Source: Tausonia pullulans (Eukaryota > Basidiomycota > Tremellomycetes > Cystofilobasidiales > Mrakiaceae). Taken from it: a stretch of 64,000 bases of DNA. This document shows positions 48,387-59,352 of this stretch, one piece after another. The notes beneath the pieces were generated by a model. That model was not told the origin of the DNA and searched no databases. It saw only the letters and a list, made by a program, of their open reading frames with translations. The number at the start of each line of letters is the position of its first letter. Within the stretch, counting starts at the first letter, position 1. The translations under genes and the position numbers were made by a program. The stretch is from NCBI GenBank assembly GCA_951802195.1, contig OX637622.1:930001-994000 (forward strand), written 5' to 3'.

Positions 48387-51300
48387 ATGGCTCCTGCACC
48401 TCGTGAGTTGTCTCTCACCACATGCCATGCTATAGTCGTTGCGCCGGATCGAGACGAAAGGGAGCCACGCCTTCTTCCTCGACTTCCCACTTGCCTACGA
48501 GGACCGAGCGATGAGGCGTCCCTGCCATCTCGCACCGCCGAGACGACGGCCTGGCGCTCATGGGGGAGTCTAGGAGACTATATTCTCAGCATGGATAATC
48601 ATTGGATGGTCTCCCTCTCGCTCGGTCGCCTCTCGCACGATTGGCTTCCCTCTCTCCTTCCTCGGGTCCCTTGCGCTCGCCCTCACCTGCTGACCGACCT
48701 CTGACTCTCCGACTCATCTAGTCACCCCCGCGGAAGCGGCCTTCTACCCATCCCTCTTTAGCAAATTCCAGGAGAATGGTACGATCAACGGCGGGGCAGC
48801 TTTTGGACTCCTCACGCTCTCGGACGTGCCCCAAGCCCAGCTCGGCGAGATCTGGTCTTACGCCGACGTTAACGACACGGGCCTGCTCGACGTTGCCGGC
48901 TGGACGCTCGCCATGCGCCTCATCGCTGTCGCCCAGCGTGGAGGCGAGATTTCGCATGAGGCAGGAGAGCGACGTGGGTGATCTAGCCAGCTCGACTGGA
49001 TGACGCGACGCACGAGGTGCTGACGTCGTACCCTCTCCAGCCGCGACCCAGCTCCCGACCTTCCGAGGCTATCCTCCTCCTGCCCCATCTGCCATCCGGC
49101 CGCAAGCGACGGGCTCGTTCTCCAACACCGGCACGGTCCTCGACCCTCCTCTCACGCCCGAGGACCTCGCCAAGTTCAAGCGGCACTTCGCCCTCGCCGG
49201 GCCAGTCGGCGGCCGTCTTTCGAGTGCGTATTTGCTCGTTCGAGTCATTAGCCGAGCGACCTCCTAACCTTCCCCACTCCGCAGGCGACAAGGCTACTGC
49301 CATCTTCCTCAAAAGCAAGCTCCCAAGCCCTCAGCTCGGCGCCATCTGGAACCTCGCCGACACCCAGAACCGTGGTGCGCTCGACCAGGCTGATTTCATC
49401 ATAGGGATGTACTTCATTCAAGCCGTGATGAGCGGCAAGATCACAAACTTGCCTCAGACGTTACCCGCGGGGCTTTACGAGATGGCGTCCGAGGGCCGAT
49501 CTCTCCCCGGTAGCAACCTCCGCTCGCTTTCGGTCTCGCCCGCCCCAATCTCGCGCCAGACGACAGGTCAGCAGCCGCTCGCGCCAGTGCCGAGGCAGAT
49601 GACAGGCCAGCAGCTGCAGACCCCTGTCTCGCCCGTTTCGAGGAATGCCACCGGTGGTCAGTATGGCTCGGCATTCCAACAGCAGCAGCCTGTGCTCTCC
49701 AACGTCACCGGCGGCTCCCACCACTCTCCCGCGAACCGCCAGTCCGGGTTCGCATCCGCTCAGCCCCAAGCGCAGGTCTCGACTGTCCCCTGGGATGTCT
49801 CAGCGCAGGAAAAGGCCGCAAGTGATCGCTTCTTCGACCAGCTCGATAAGTTTGGTCGGGGCGTTCTCGACGGCGATGTTGCGGTCCCGTTCATGCTTGA
49901 GAGCAAGCTCCCTGAGACGGTGCTCGCCTCAATCTGGTGAGCCGAAGGAACGCAGAATTTGCTACCCTTTCTCTGCTGACCTCTTTGTTCACAGGGACCT
50001 CGCCGACATCCGCAAGGAGGGCAATCTGACGCGCGATGAGTTTGCCGTCGCCATGTATCTCATCCGGTCCAAGATTTCAGGCAAGGAACTCCCCGCCACA
50101 CTCCCGACCTCTCTCGTTCCCCCGAGCCTTCGCAAGCCTGAGAGTGAGTCCGCCTAGTGCACCGCGATAGGGGATCATCTGACAGTCTCGCCCCCAGTCT
50201 CTGCGCCTCAGAAGGACCTTTTCGATGCCTTTAGCGAGTCGCCCCCCGCTGTGGCGACCGCTGCCTCGAGCTACTTCACCTCTGCCTCTAATCCTGCCCA
50301 GGCGCCGGTTGCGTCTCAATCGGCCTTTGGAGCTGGCAGCCAAAACTTTGGATCGGCGCCTTTCGGTAAGCCACCTGTCTTCCACTTCCGTCGGGCCCAG
50401 TCCTGACCTCGATCTTGCAGGCGGCTCCAACAATATCGAAGATGACCTCTTCGGCGACGATACCTTCGCGCCCGTCCCAGCCGTCAAGTCGCTTCCTTCC
50501 GCGATCCCCACGCCCATGGCCTCTCGGTCCGCTCCTCAGTCGGCTAGGAGCCCGCCGCCTCCGCCTCCTGAGCTCTCCCGACTCAGAACGGAGAGCAACA
50601 CTCTTGCCGGTTCTGTCTCCGAGCTTCAGTCGTCGGGGCTCGCGCTCGAGCAGCAGACAGTCGACCACGCCAAGGAGATCATGGACCTCCAGGCCAAGCT
50701 TGTCGGTCTCCGCGCCACGCACGAGTCAGAGAATGGCAACGTCGTGAAGCTCCGGGCCAAGGCTTCCGAGCAGGCAACCGAGCTCAACACGCTGAAGTCG
50801 GACCTCATCCGAGCCGAGAGCGAGCTCAGCGGTCTGCGGAGCGAAAAGACGGACCTTGATGGCCAGATTATGCGCGACAAGGAGGACATTCGCGAGATGA
50901 AGCGCCGCATGGCCGAGGTCGCCGAGGAGACGACTAAGCTCAAGGCTCAAGTCGAAAAGGTCAAGCGCGACGCCCGTCAGCAGAAGGGCCTCGTCACCAT
51001 AACCAAGAAGCAGCTTGGCACGGCAGAGGGCGAGAGGGAAAAGACAACCGCGGCCCTCGCTGACGCTGAGAAGGGCGTTGGACTTGAAGTGGAGGGCAGC
51101 GCTTCGCCCTTTGGCGCTGCGTTCGCCCCCTCTGCTATCCCCGCCGGACTTCAGACTGCCTCCCAGATCCCTCTCCCTCAAACTCCAGACCGCATTCTAA
51201 GCCCTGCGCTCTCGGTTACCTCCCAAAAGAGCAACAACCCCTTCGATCGCTTCGTGCCTTCGCCCGCGTCCTCGCCTGCGGTCGCGTCTCCTCCCTCGCA

Positions 51301-53526
51301 GCCCGTCAAGGACCTCGCGGACTCGTCGTCCCCCATCACTACCTCTCCCGTCTCGCATGTCGCCGAGCTTGCAGTCGGCGGCGTCGCTGCTGCCGGTGCT
51401 GCTCTCGCGGGTGTCGGCGCGGCCATCTTTGGCACTGGCAAAGACAGCGACAAGACAGAGGAGAAGGAGGAGGCGGCGCTTGAGTCCAAGGCCGACGACT
51501 TTGGAGGCTTTGACGACTCGTTCGGCACCGTTTCTATCGGAGCTGTCCCTGCCGCCGTTCCCAGCGCCGAGCAGGGCGGCGCGGCCAAGGCGTTTGACCA
51601 AGGCTTCGGCGATAGCTTCGACGACGGCTTCGCGACGAGCCACCCAGCGCCTGCCGCGGCGGCGGAGCTTCCGGTCGACTCTGAGGTTGGCACTCCTTCT
51701 GAGACGCCCTTCACCAATAGCGGCTTCGAAACGTCGTTCGGCGGCGAGTTCAAACCGGCTGAGGCCGAGGAGAAGAATCTCGAGCAGCCTACGGACGTGA
51801 CCATAGACCAGGTCCACAATCCGGAGTTTGAGGTCCCTTTAGCCGTGGCTGTCCCTCTCCAGGAGCCCGAGCATGCCACCGAAAGCACCTCGGCCCCAGT
51901 CCCTGCCGCCGTGGACGAGGCTCCCCCTGCCGTCCGCCCCCCCTCGCCGGAACCTGCTGCGGCTGCCGCTCCTGTACCTGCACCTGTTGCCGTCGAGGAC
52001 GAGGATTCAAGCGACGACGAGGAGGAGGGCCCTGAGGATCTGGACGCTCCGAAGTCCGCCCTTAGCATGAGCAGGGGATCGATTAGCCCCGCTTCCGCGG
52101 AGCCCTCGACCTCGAACCCCGTTCCTGTGAGCGGCGAGGACAAGACGTCGACGGCCAACGTCTTCGGCTCTGACAACTTTGGCTCGCCTTCGGGCCACGA
52201 GCGCTTCATCACGGCGCCGCCTTCGGCCTCTTTCCCCTCTCCGGAGTCCACTGCTAGCAATCAGCGCCGCGCTGCTCCTCCTCCCCCGCCGGCCCGCAAC
52301 TCTGCTGCTGTTCCTGCTGTTCCTGCTGTTCCTGCTGTTCCTGCTGTGGCTGCTGCGGGTGCCGCCACTGTCGCTGCGCCGTTCACCGCGTCGCCTACCG
52401 AAGGTTTCGACACCTCCTTCAACCCCTTCGGCGGATTCGACTCTAAGACCGAGACCTCGCCCTTCGATTCGACGACGACCGACTCCGCCCGGCGTGATAC
52501 CGGCTTCGGCCAGCAGGCCTCGCCTATCGTCGCTCCTCCTTCGGACGCGTTCGACGTCCCTTCGACGTCGACTACCACCAAGGCTCCCGCGGTGGCTAGC
52601 TTTGATGATGATTTTGACACGGACTTTGACGACGTCGGAACTGCTCCTGCTGCCATGGTCGCTGCTCCGACTGCCCCCACCCCGGCTATTGCTGCTCCCA
52701 AGGCTGCCTCGTCTCCCATCGGCGGTTTCGAGGACGACGCCGACTTTGAGGACTTCTCGACGGACTTTGACCCGGTCCCCCAGGATGTTCCGACCTCCTC
52801 CGTTGCCGCCGTTCCGACTGTCGCCGCTTCTCTACCAACCACTCTCCCTGCTCCCGGCCAAGGCCACTACACCGTTGACCCGTCGTTTGCCGACTTCGAC
52901 TCGGCCTTTGGCAACGCTCGCTCGATTCAGCAGCAACAGGGCGCCCGCCCTGCGGCTAACACCCAGTTCTCCTTCGATGACGCCTTTGGAGAGACCCCCG
53001 CGTCCGGTGCCACTTCCGCCGCTGCTGCCCCTTTGACGGCCTCCTTCGACGACGCGTTCGGCCTGCCCGCCGCGACGCCGCTCCCGGCCGCCGGATCGCT
53101 CGAGGCGCCTGCTGCCGCGGGGGAGACAATCAACCGGAGCCCGAGCCCGCTATACGACGTCCCCGCCGGACCGGCGCCGCCCCCGGAGATCCACTACAAC
53201 CCTCCCTCCGGCTCTCCGCCTAGCGCGGGCCGACCTGCTCTCCCTACACGCAAGACGGCCGCCGAGGCGGACGATATGTAAGTCTGCGCGCTCCAGATTG
53301 GGACTTCATGTGCTGATCCTTTCCTCTCTCGCCTCCCTCGCCTTTCAGCCCGGACGTCAAGACGATCGTCGGCATGGGCTTCTCGCGGAGCCAGGCCCTG
53401 ACGGCTCTTGAGGTGCGTTTAGGTCCTCAGGTCCCCTGTCTTCGTACAACTAACTCCCTCTCTCTCAAGATCTCCAACTATAACCTCGATGCCGCCATCG
53501 AGCATCTCGTCGGCGGCGGAGCCTAA
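48387..53526 (+). CDS. EDE1: Ede1/Eps15-like endocytic scaffold (EH domains, UBA)
   Basis: Early-arriving scaffold of clathrin-mediated endocytosis that binds NPF-motif adaptors and ubiquitinated cargo. Nine exons; the first is 48387-48402 (MAPAPL, 16 nt), the large one 50421-53277, the last 53470-53526. Three EH domains are visible: PAEAAFYPSLFSKFQENGTI with DVPQAQLGEIWSYADVNDTG; DLAKFKRHFALAGPV with AIFLKSKLPSPQLGAIWNLA; and KAASDRFFDQLDKFGRGVLD with ESKLPETVLASIWDLADIRK. Then come a central coiled coil (roughly 50580-51065: LSRLRTESNTLAGSVSELQS to KREDARQQ-like heptads), low-complexity repeats with DPF/NPF-like motifs (NNPFDRF, FNPFGGF and many FDDxFG), and a C-terminal UBA domain (VKTIVGMGFSRSQALTALEI, SNYNLDAAIEHLVGGGA). 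The order EH-EH-EH-coil-disorder-UBA is that of yeast Ede1. Confidence 0.93.
52309..52352 (+). repeat. 9-bp tandem repeat in EDE1 (Pro-Ala-Val unit)
   Basis: Five to six copies of the 9-bp unit GTTCCTGCT in frame inside the large EDE1 exon, encoding VPA repeated (AAVPAVPAVPAVPAVPAVAA). It lies in the disordered region, where copy number can drift without harming the fold. Confidence 0.85.
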
Positions 53527-53742
53527 GAAGAGTGTGATGGGCCTCATGGCAGAATCTCTAGCTTAATTTCGATCTTTATGAATGCGTCTGTTTTCTTTAA
53601 AAGGGGGCATCAAGTCATAATAAGACATAGCGAGAGAGATATTGTATTCGGAGCGGGAGGAAGGAAGCAAGCGAGCAGACCGAGGCGAAGGAGGAATGAC
53701 AAAGGGTCGTGAGGGGGGAAGCGGGAGGGAGAACAATTCATC

Positions 53743-56700
53743 TCATCGTCTCAGGCCGGCGTTAAGCTGGAGTTGGAGATGAATCAGCCAGAAGAAACAT
53801 CCCAGAGAAAGAGGAAGAGACTCACATTCTTGCGCTGCTGAGCGAGCCAGCTGACGGGCTCCTTAACGCCTCCAATTCCTATGCCACCACCACCGCCACC
53901 GCGCGAGAGCTTGGACGACATATCCTGGCACGCCGAGAAGAGCGCATGGTATTCGGCCCGGTAGCGGCGCTCCTGCTCCTTGAGGTTGAGCTGCCAGAGA
54001 AAGGAGGTTAAACCGACACTTGCCACCATTGGCCGCACTCGACGACGTACCTTGAGCCGAGCGATGTCCTCCTGGAGGACCTTGATCTGACTCTCGTAGC
54101 TCTTTTGAGCCTCGGCGAAGTTGCCCGTAAGCCCTGCGGCAAGCTTCTTTTGGTTCTCCTTGATGACGCCGTCTTGCTCGCGGATGAACTGAGTGGAGCA
54201 AGAGGGCGTCAGGGCGACATCAATCAAGTGAAAGGTTGAGCATCCAACTCACCTTCTTGGCCCGCGTCATGAGGGCCTCAAGGTCCTTCTTAGCTTGAAG
54301 CGTCTCCTTGAGCTCCTTTTCGAGTGACGTCCTCTCGTCTTGGAGGTCGAGAATCCGTGCCTTGACGTCCTCGGGGAGATCGCGACCGGCGAGGGACACG
54401 CGTACGTCGCTGTATAAGGGGAGGAAAGATTTGATTTCGGACAAGAGAAGAGAAGGAAAGAAAGCGAGCGACGCACCCGAAAGCCCGCTCGCGCTCAATC
54501 ATCTTTTCCCGATGGTCGATGCCCTTGCCCTGCAGGTCGACCTTCTCCATTAGAAGTCTGAGAAATGATGGCCACCATCAGCATACGGCGACTCCCAACA
54601 AAAAAAAAAGGCTAGCGTGCTGAACGCACGAGTTGATCTGGTCGAGCTGCATCCGGTTCTTCTCGCTCAGGCTTGCGACCTTTTCCTTGAGCTTGGCGGC
54701 CTCGCCCTCAAGGTGCGACTTGTCCTCGTTAACGGATTCACGGAGAGAGTGAAGAATGTCGATCTGGTCTTTGTTAACGAGCGTGACTGGAGGGGACAGT
54801 GATCAGACATCAGACAGGAGTGACGGACGAGCGCATGAGCCGAGGACTCACGATCCGACTTGGCGATGGTAAGCTCCTTCTTGATGGAAGCGTGGGCGAC
54901 CTCGAGCTCGGCAAGGGACTTTTTGACACCGTCCAGCTCCTCGACAGTCTCGTTCAAGCGCATGCGGAGTGCAAGGTTAGCCTCGGGTCTGGGCAAATCG
55001 ATCACAGGAAGTCAGCGACAACTCAGACAGTGAAGGAAGGATCAAGGTCTCCTCACCCGTCACCCAAGCTCGCCCCACTTCGGATCTGGTCGAGCTCTGC
55101 CTGCAAGACGAGGCTCTTTTTGTGGGCTCCGAGATAGTCCTGCTCGTACCGGTCTTTGGTTCGCTTGGCGTCGTCGAGGAGGTTTTCGAGCACAAGGACT
55201 CGGGAGCCATCGGCCTTATTGTTCATAGCGGCCTCGAGCTCACGCTGGAGGCGGCGGATCTGGAGCTTGAGGCTGAGTGTGATTGAGTGAACAAGTCAGC
55301 CGCTGGAAGAAGAGGGGACATAATGGTTCGGTCAACCCACTCCGTCTTCGTCGTCCCCTTCATTGCGTCGTCCAGCTCTCCGCCCATCGACCCTTCAACA
55401 CCCCCCGCGTCATCCTCATCAACAGTCAGCGCCGAACCCGTCGAGTCCGCCGTTTTAAGCCTCGGTCGGGGCGTGGCGAGCTCGAGTTCGCGGACGCGTT
55501 CCTGATTCAGCTGAACTTCTTCGCGGTTTGTTAAGAGATCAGATTCGGCGGTTGCAAGCTCCTTTCGGACAGTTTCGAGCTGAAATTGAAGCTCTGAGGG
55601 TGGAAGAGCGAGAATATATATAAGTGAATCACACATTGGCCAAAGGAGCGGAGTGAGCTACCTGTATTTTCCCGTGTCTTGGTGCGATCCCGGACCTCAA
55701 GATCCGCAATCTGGGCTTTGTAGCTGTCCGTCAAGGCTGCAGGAAGGCGAGACGTAGTGGTCAGCTTCGCCTTACCCCGCGTTAGAAGTTGGACCCACGC
55801 TTCAGAGATGCCGACTGATTTAAAGGAAGAAATGATAACAGCGATCAGCTGAAATGCACCAAGAGCGTCAGGACAAGCCGAAGGCTGACCTTTTTAGCCT
55901 CCTCCTCGAGCGCCGCGTTCTTGTCAACGAGGCTCGCGTTCTCCTCCTCGAGACTCTGTCACGTGCGATCAGCACTTGAATTCAAACTACGATCAATGCG
56001 TCCCACACACCTTGAGCTGCCTTCGGAGATCTGCCGACTCCTCGAGCTTCTTGCTCAACTTCTTGTTCGCGTTCTCGCTCTTCTGGAGTCGATCAGCTGC
56101 ATGACGGTGCTCGTCGAGCTGATCCTTCAGCTTGGTGACTTCGGAGGCCGCCGCGTTGAGCTCCTCGACCTAGCAGTGCAGTATGGGCGGACTGGTCAGC
56201 CACGACGGTCGGCCGAGAATCTCGCTCGTCAGAGGGTACGAAGACATACCCGTCTCGTCAGGCTCTCGAGCGTCTGAGTCTGTCGGTCCAAAGCCAACTC
56301 TGTCTCTCCGAGATTATCCTCGCTCCTCTGGCTACGTGACAGAGAAACCAATTAGTCCACAGGCTGGAGGTTCACGCCATCTGCAATGGGAACCCACAGT
56401 TCGTCCCTCAATCTTTCAACTTCGGCTTTCAGCCCAGCATCCGCGTTTCCGCCAACTCGGAGATCTATTGCTTCCCGCTCGGCGGCATCTTTCTCCGCGA
56501 TGACCTCGTCCTGTCGAACGAACTCTCGATGAGCAAGCATGCACCCATGAACTCGTTGAGTGCGAAAAAGACTCACCAGCTGAGACTTCAACGAGCTATG
56601 ATCCTCCATAAGCACATTGTACGCTCTCTCAAGCGTCGCTTTTTCCTCTTGGAGCCGGGCGTGCTCCGTCGAGAGGTAGGAGGACTCGACGTCTCCACCG

Positions 56701-57617
56701 TGCGGTGGTGGGGTTTGGGTGGAGCGAGGAGGGGTGAGGGAGGCGGCTGTTGTTACGCTTGGGAGATTCTGGGAGAGGAACAGGTGTCAGCGGTTTGTTC
56801 GACTATGAACGAGGGGGGCGGAGACGTGTCGACGTCGGCGTCCGCCAGGCCAGGCAGTCTCTTGACAGTGAAAGCGCGCCGACGCGCGCGAGCCAGGAAA
56901 TCTCCACACGACGAGGACGCGCTCCAGGCCACGAAAGAGAGAAATAAAGACTCACCGGTGCGAGTGCGACCATGAGCGCCTGCTGCTCCGCCTGCTCGAG
57001 CGCCTGGATCCGGCTGATGACGATCTCATTTCCCGGCGAGGCTTGGACGCTATCCTCGTTCCAGACCCCCTTAGTTTCGCGACTCTCAGCTCTTCGAAAC
57101 AGGCTAAACTCTCACCTGACAGCCACAACGACCCTCAGGAACGCGAGGATCTCGGCCTCGTCTCCGGACTTCGCGATCGCTTGCATCCCAGGCGTGGTCC
57201 AAGGCGGTTGCGGCTGGGGCAACGCATCGGCGGCGTACTTGGCCAGAAGGGAGTAGAGCCGCTTGAGGTAGTTAAAATTCCCGACCCAGTCAGTCGACGT
57301 GGACGCTGCTGACGAAGCTGCTCGTGGGGGGAGCTTGCGTTGGGAGAAGGCGTCCGGGTCGCTGGACGAGGATGACAAGCACGAGGGAAGGGGGCAGACA
57401 GCCAGATCAATCAGTCAGGCTGGACATGCAGCAGCATGAGGACAAGCATGACTCACACCTGACCGAGGACTTGAGCCAACGCCCGTCCATCGCGTAGGTC
57501 GGCAAGCGTCTTGACTGGGGGGGAGAGCTCAAGCGACCGGAGGAGCGAGACGAACGCCTTGGCCTCGCGCGACTGGGACGCAACCGATTGGCGGGGACGC
57601 AGGGCTGGGGGCGGCAT
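53743..57617 (-). CDS. HOOK: HOOK-type dynein adaptor protein
   Basis: HOOK proteins link dynein/dynactin to cargo, in filamentous fungi to early endosomes. Many exons join in phase from ATG 57617 (MPPPALRPRQSVASQSREAK) to the stop at 53743. The N-terminal HOOK domain is visible: AFVSLLRSLELSPPVKTLAD, LRDGRALAQVLGQ, DWVGNFNYLKRLYSLLAKYA, GDEAEILAFLRVVVAV, and the helix that contacts dynein light intermediate chain, near NEIVISRIQALEQAEQQALM. A long coiled coil of many heptads follows (LQEEKATLERAYN-like, KQLDQINRLLMEKVDLQGKG, DLQDERTSLEKELKETLQAK, LNLKEQERRYRAEYHALFSA). The C-terminal region WLAQQRKNLNAGLRR would be the cargo end. Convergent with the Ede1-like gene, 216 bp between stops. Confidence in the family is good; individual exon borders in the coiled coil were not all checked. 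Confidence 0.88.
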
Positions 57618-58243
57618 GTTCGGCGGATTTTATGCCTCTGCTGTCGAGAGGCGGACTCTCTCTAGGAGGAACTGGCTAGGGGAGATGGTCCGATGAAGAG
57701 CGTGCTCGAGGTGGTCGTGGTTGAGGCGCGTCGAGGAAGAGGCTGGTCGTAGGCCTCGCGTCTCGCGCTTTGCGCTGTGGCCACAGCGAGATCAGGCGCG
57801 CTTGTGCCCCGGATGATCACCAGCATCGACGTCTCTCGCCAGCGAACTTCTCAAGGACTCGGTGGTTTGTCTTGCTCTCTCTCGGATCAAGCGACTGGGT
57901 CAGCTGACCTTATTCCCTCTTTCTGCCTCCGATCTGACGGCAAGATGGGTTTCAGGATCTCCGCCTATCGCTACCTCGTGGCGCGCTCGGCGCCGAGTTC
58001 GCAGGCTCCTTCCTGATGGCGGGCCCTGCATGCACGTCCTTGTTCTAGTACTTGCTCCGCCCCAAAACCATCTAGCCAACAGGGGCTGGGATCTCAGAAG
58101 GCTTGCGAGCTTGAGCTTGCATGACGCATAAACGAGATGATGACGCCCCCCATAGGACTTAGCCGTCTTGCACTCTCATCTTTCGAGCAACTCCTTTCTA
58201 TAGTTTTCCCCCGACCACAGCTTTCTTCCTCACACGTCCTTCG
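57618..58243. promoter_or_regulatory. Divergent intergenic region, HOOK / PalI-like
   Basis: About 625 bp between divergent starts. No motif recognised, no gene seen. Confidence 0.35.
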
Positions 58244-59160
58244 ATGGCTCGCTTCCCGCCCACCTTGCTACTCGCGCTTTTCCTCGTGACTGGCGCGATG
58301 GTCCTCCTGTGCGTTCGCAGCTTTACCTTGACCTGGTCCTCGTTCTTGCTGACTGAATTTTCTTTGGCTTTCCCAGCTGGCTCATAACATTTTCAACGCC
58401 CTTCCTCAAGAGCGTATTCTTTCTTCAGAACAATCGTGGAGACGGCAATGCCCGCTTCGGAGGTCAGTCCAAACTTGGCCCTACCTTATTGCAGCTGCTA
58501 AAACACCAACTGACGTTCTTTCTTCCTCGATACCAGTCTTCGGATGGTGTTCTCCGGGATATTGTCTCCCGCCCGTCCTCGGCTACAACTGGGACCCTCA
58601 GATCCCCGGAGGAGCGACCCTCACTCGCTCGCTCGTCCTCTTCCCCGTCTCGACCGGACTCGCCACTCTGGGTGCGTCCATTCATCCGTTCTTCGACTCA
58701 CTCAGCTAACTCTCTCTTCAACCAAGCCTTTTTTGCCGTCGCCTACACAACCTTCCGTCTCGACCACGCCGTCCCCTCCTTCATACTCGGCAGCCTCGCC
58801 TTTGTCGCTTCGGCGCTCAGCGTCTTCTTCTCGGCGGGGATCTTCAACACCGCGAGGTCTCGCTTCTCTCGCGACGGCCCCAAAGCCACCTATGGGCCTG
58901 CTCTTTGGTGTGTGTCTCTCTCAAGTCATAGGAGGGGACTATCACACTGACGCTCGTCGCTCTCGCAGGATGTCGATCGGTTCGCCCCTCCTTTCCCTTC
59001 CCCTCATCGCTTTATCCTTCTCACTTACTAACTCCATCCCCCTGGCCATCGATATACAGCGGCCATGCTAGCTCTCTTCCTCGCTGTCCCCCTCATCATC
59101 ATCGGCGGCCTCAGGGAGAGGCATTACCGCACAAGGAGGCGCGAGGTGTACGAGTATTGA
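58244..59160 (+). CDS. PalI/SUR7-like four-helix membrane protein, copy 1
   Basis: Claudin-like small membrane protein of the SUR7/PalI(Rim9) family, which acts at the plasma membrane in pH signalling or eisosomes. Exons 58244-58308, 58377-58462, 58537-58671, 58727-58907, 58969-58979 (11 nt) and 59060-59160. TM1 is LLLALFLVTGAMVLLLWLIT; then the extracellular loop STPFLKSVFFLQNNRGDGNA, RFGVFGWCSPGYCLPPVLGY and NWDPQIPGGATLTRSL, with two cysteines as in the family. TM2 is LVLFPVSTGLATLAFFAVAY, TM3 FILGSLAFVASALSVFFSAG, and TM4 SIAAMLALFLAVPLIIIGGL. It has a short basic tail (RERHYRTRRREVYEY). The loop motif RFGVFGWC...LGY is the best family mark. Stop lies 192 bp from the end of the convergent disordered-protein gene. 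Confidence 0.85.
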
Positions 59161-59352
59161 TTGTCTGGCGGAGGCGGGCGGTTCTCCCTTATTGAGCAAG
59201 GACAGCTTTTAAATGACAATCTCTGTTCTTTCTTTTCTTCTGTCGAATTCCGATGGTCCATACTACCATTGAGAGAGAAAACTGAGTTGATGACATACGA
59301 GAGAAGTCGAGCCAAACGACGTCGAAGAGAGGGCGAAACGAAGGGAGGATAC

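Noticed and set aside
51178-52260. Long minus-strand frame (360 codons) opposite the large EDE1 exon
   Set aside because: It is a shadow of the EDE1 coding frame, Ser/Gly/Ala-rich because of codon bias on the other strand, and has no domain.
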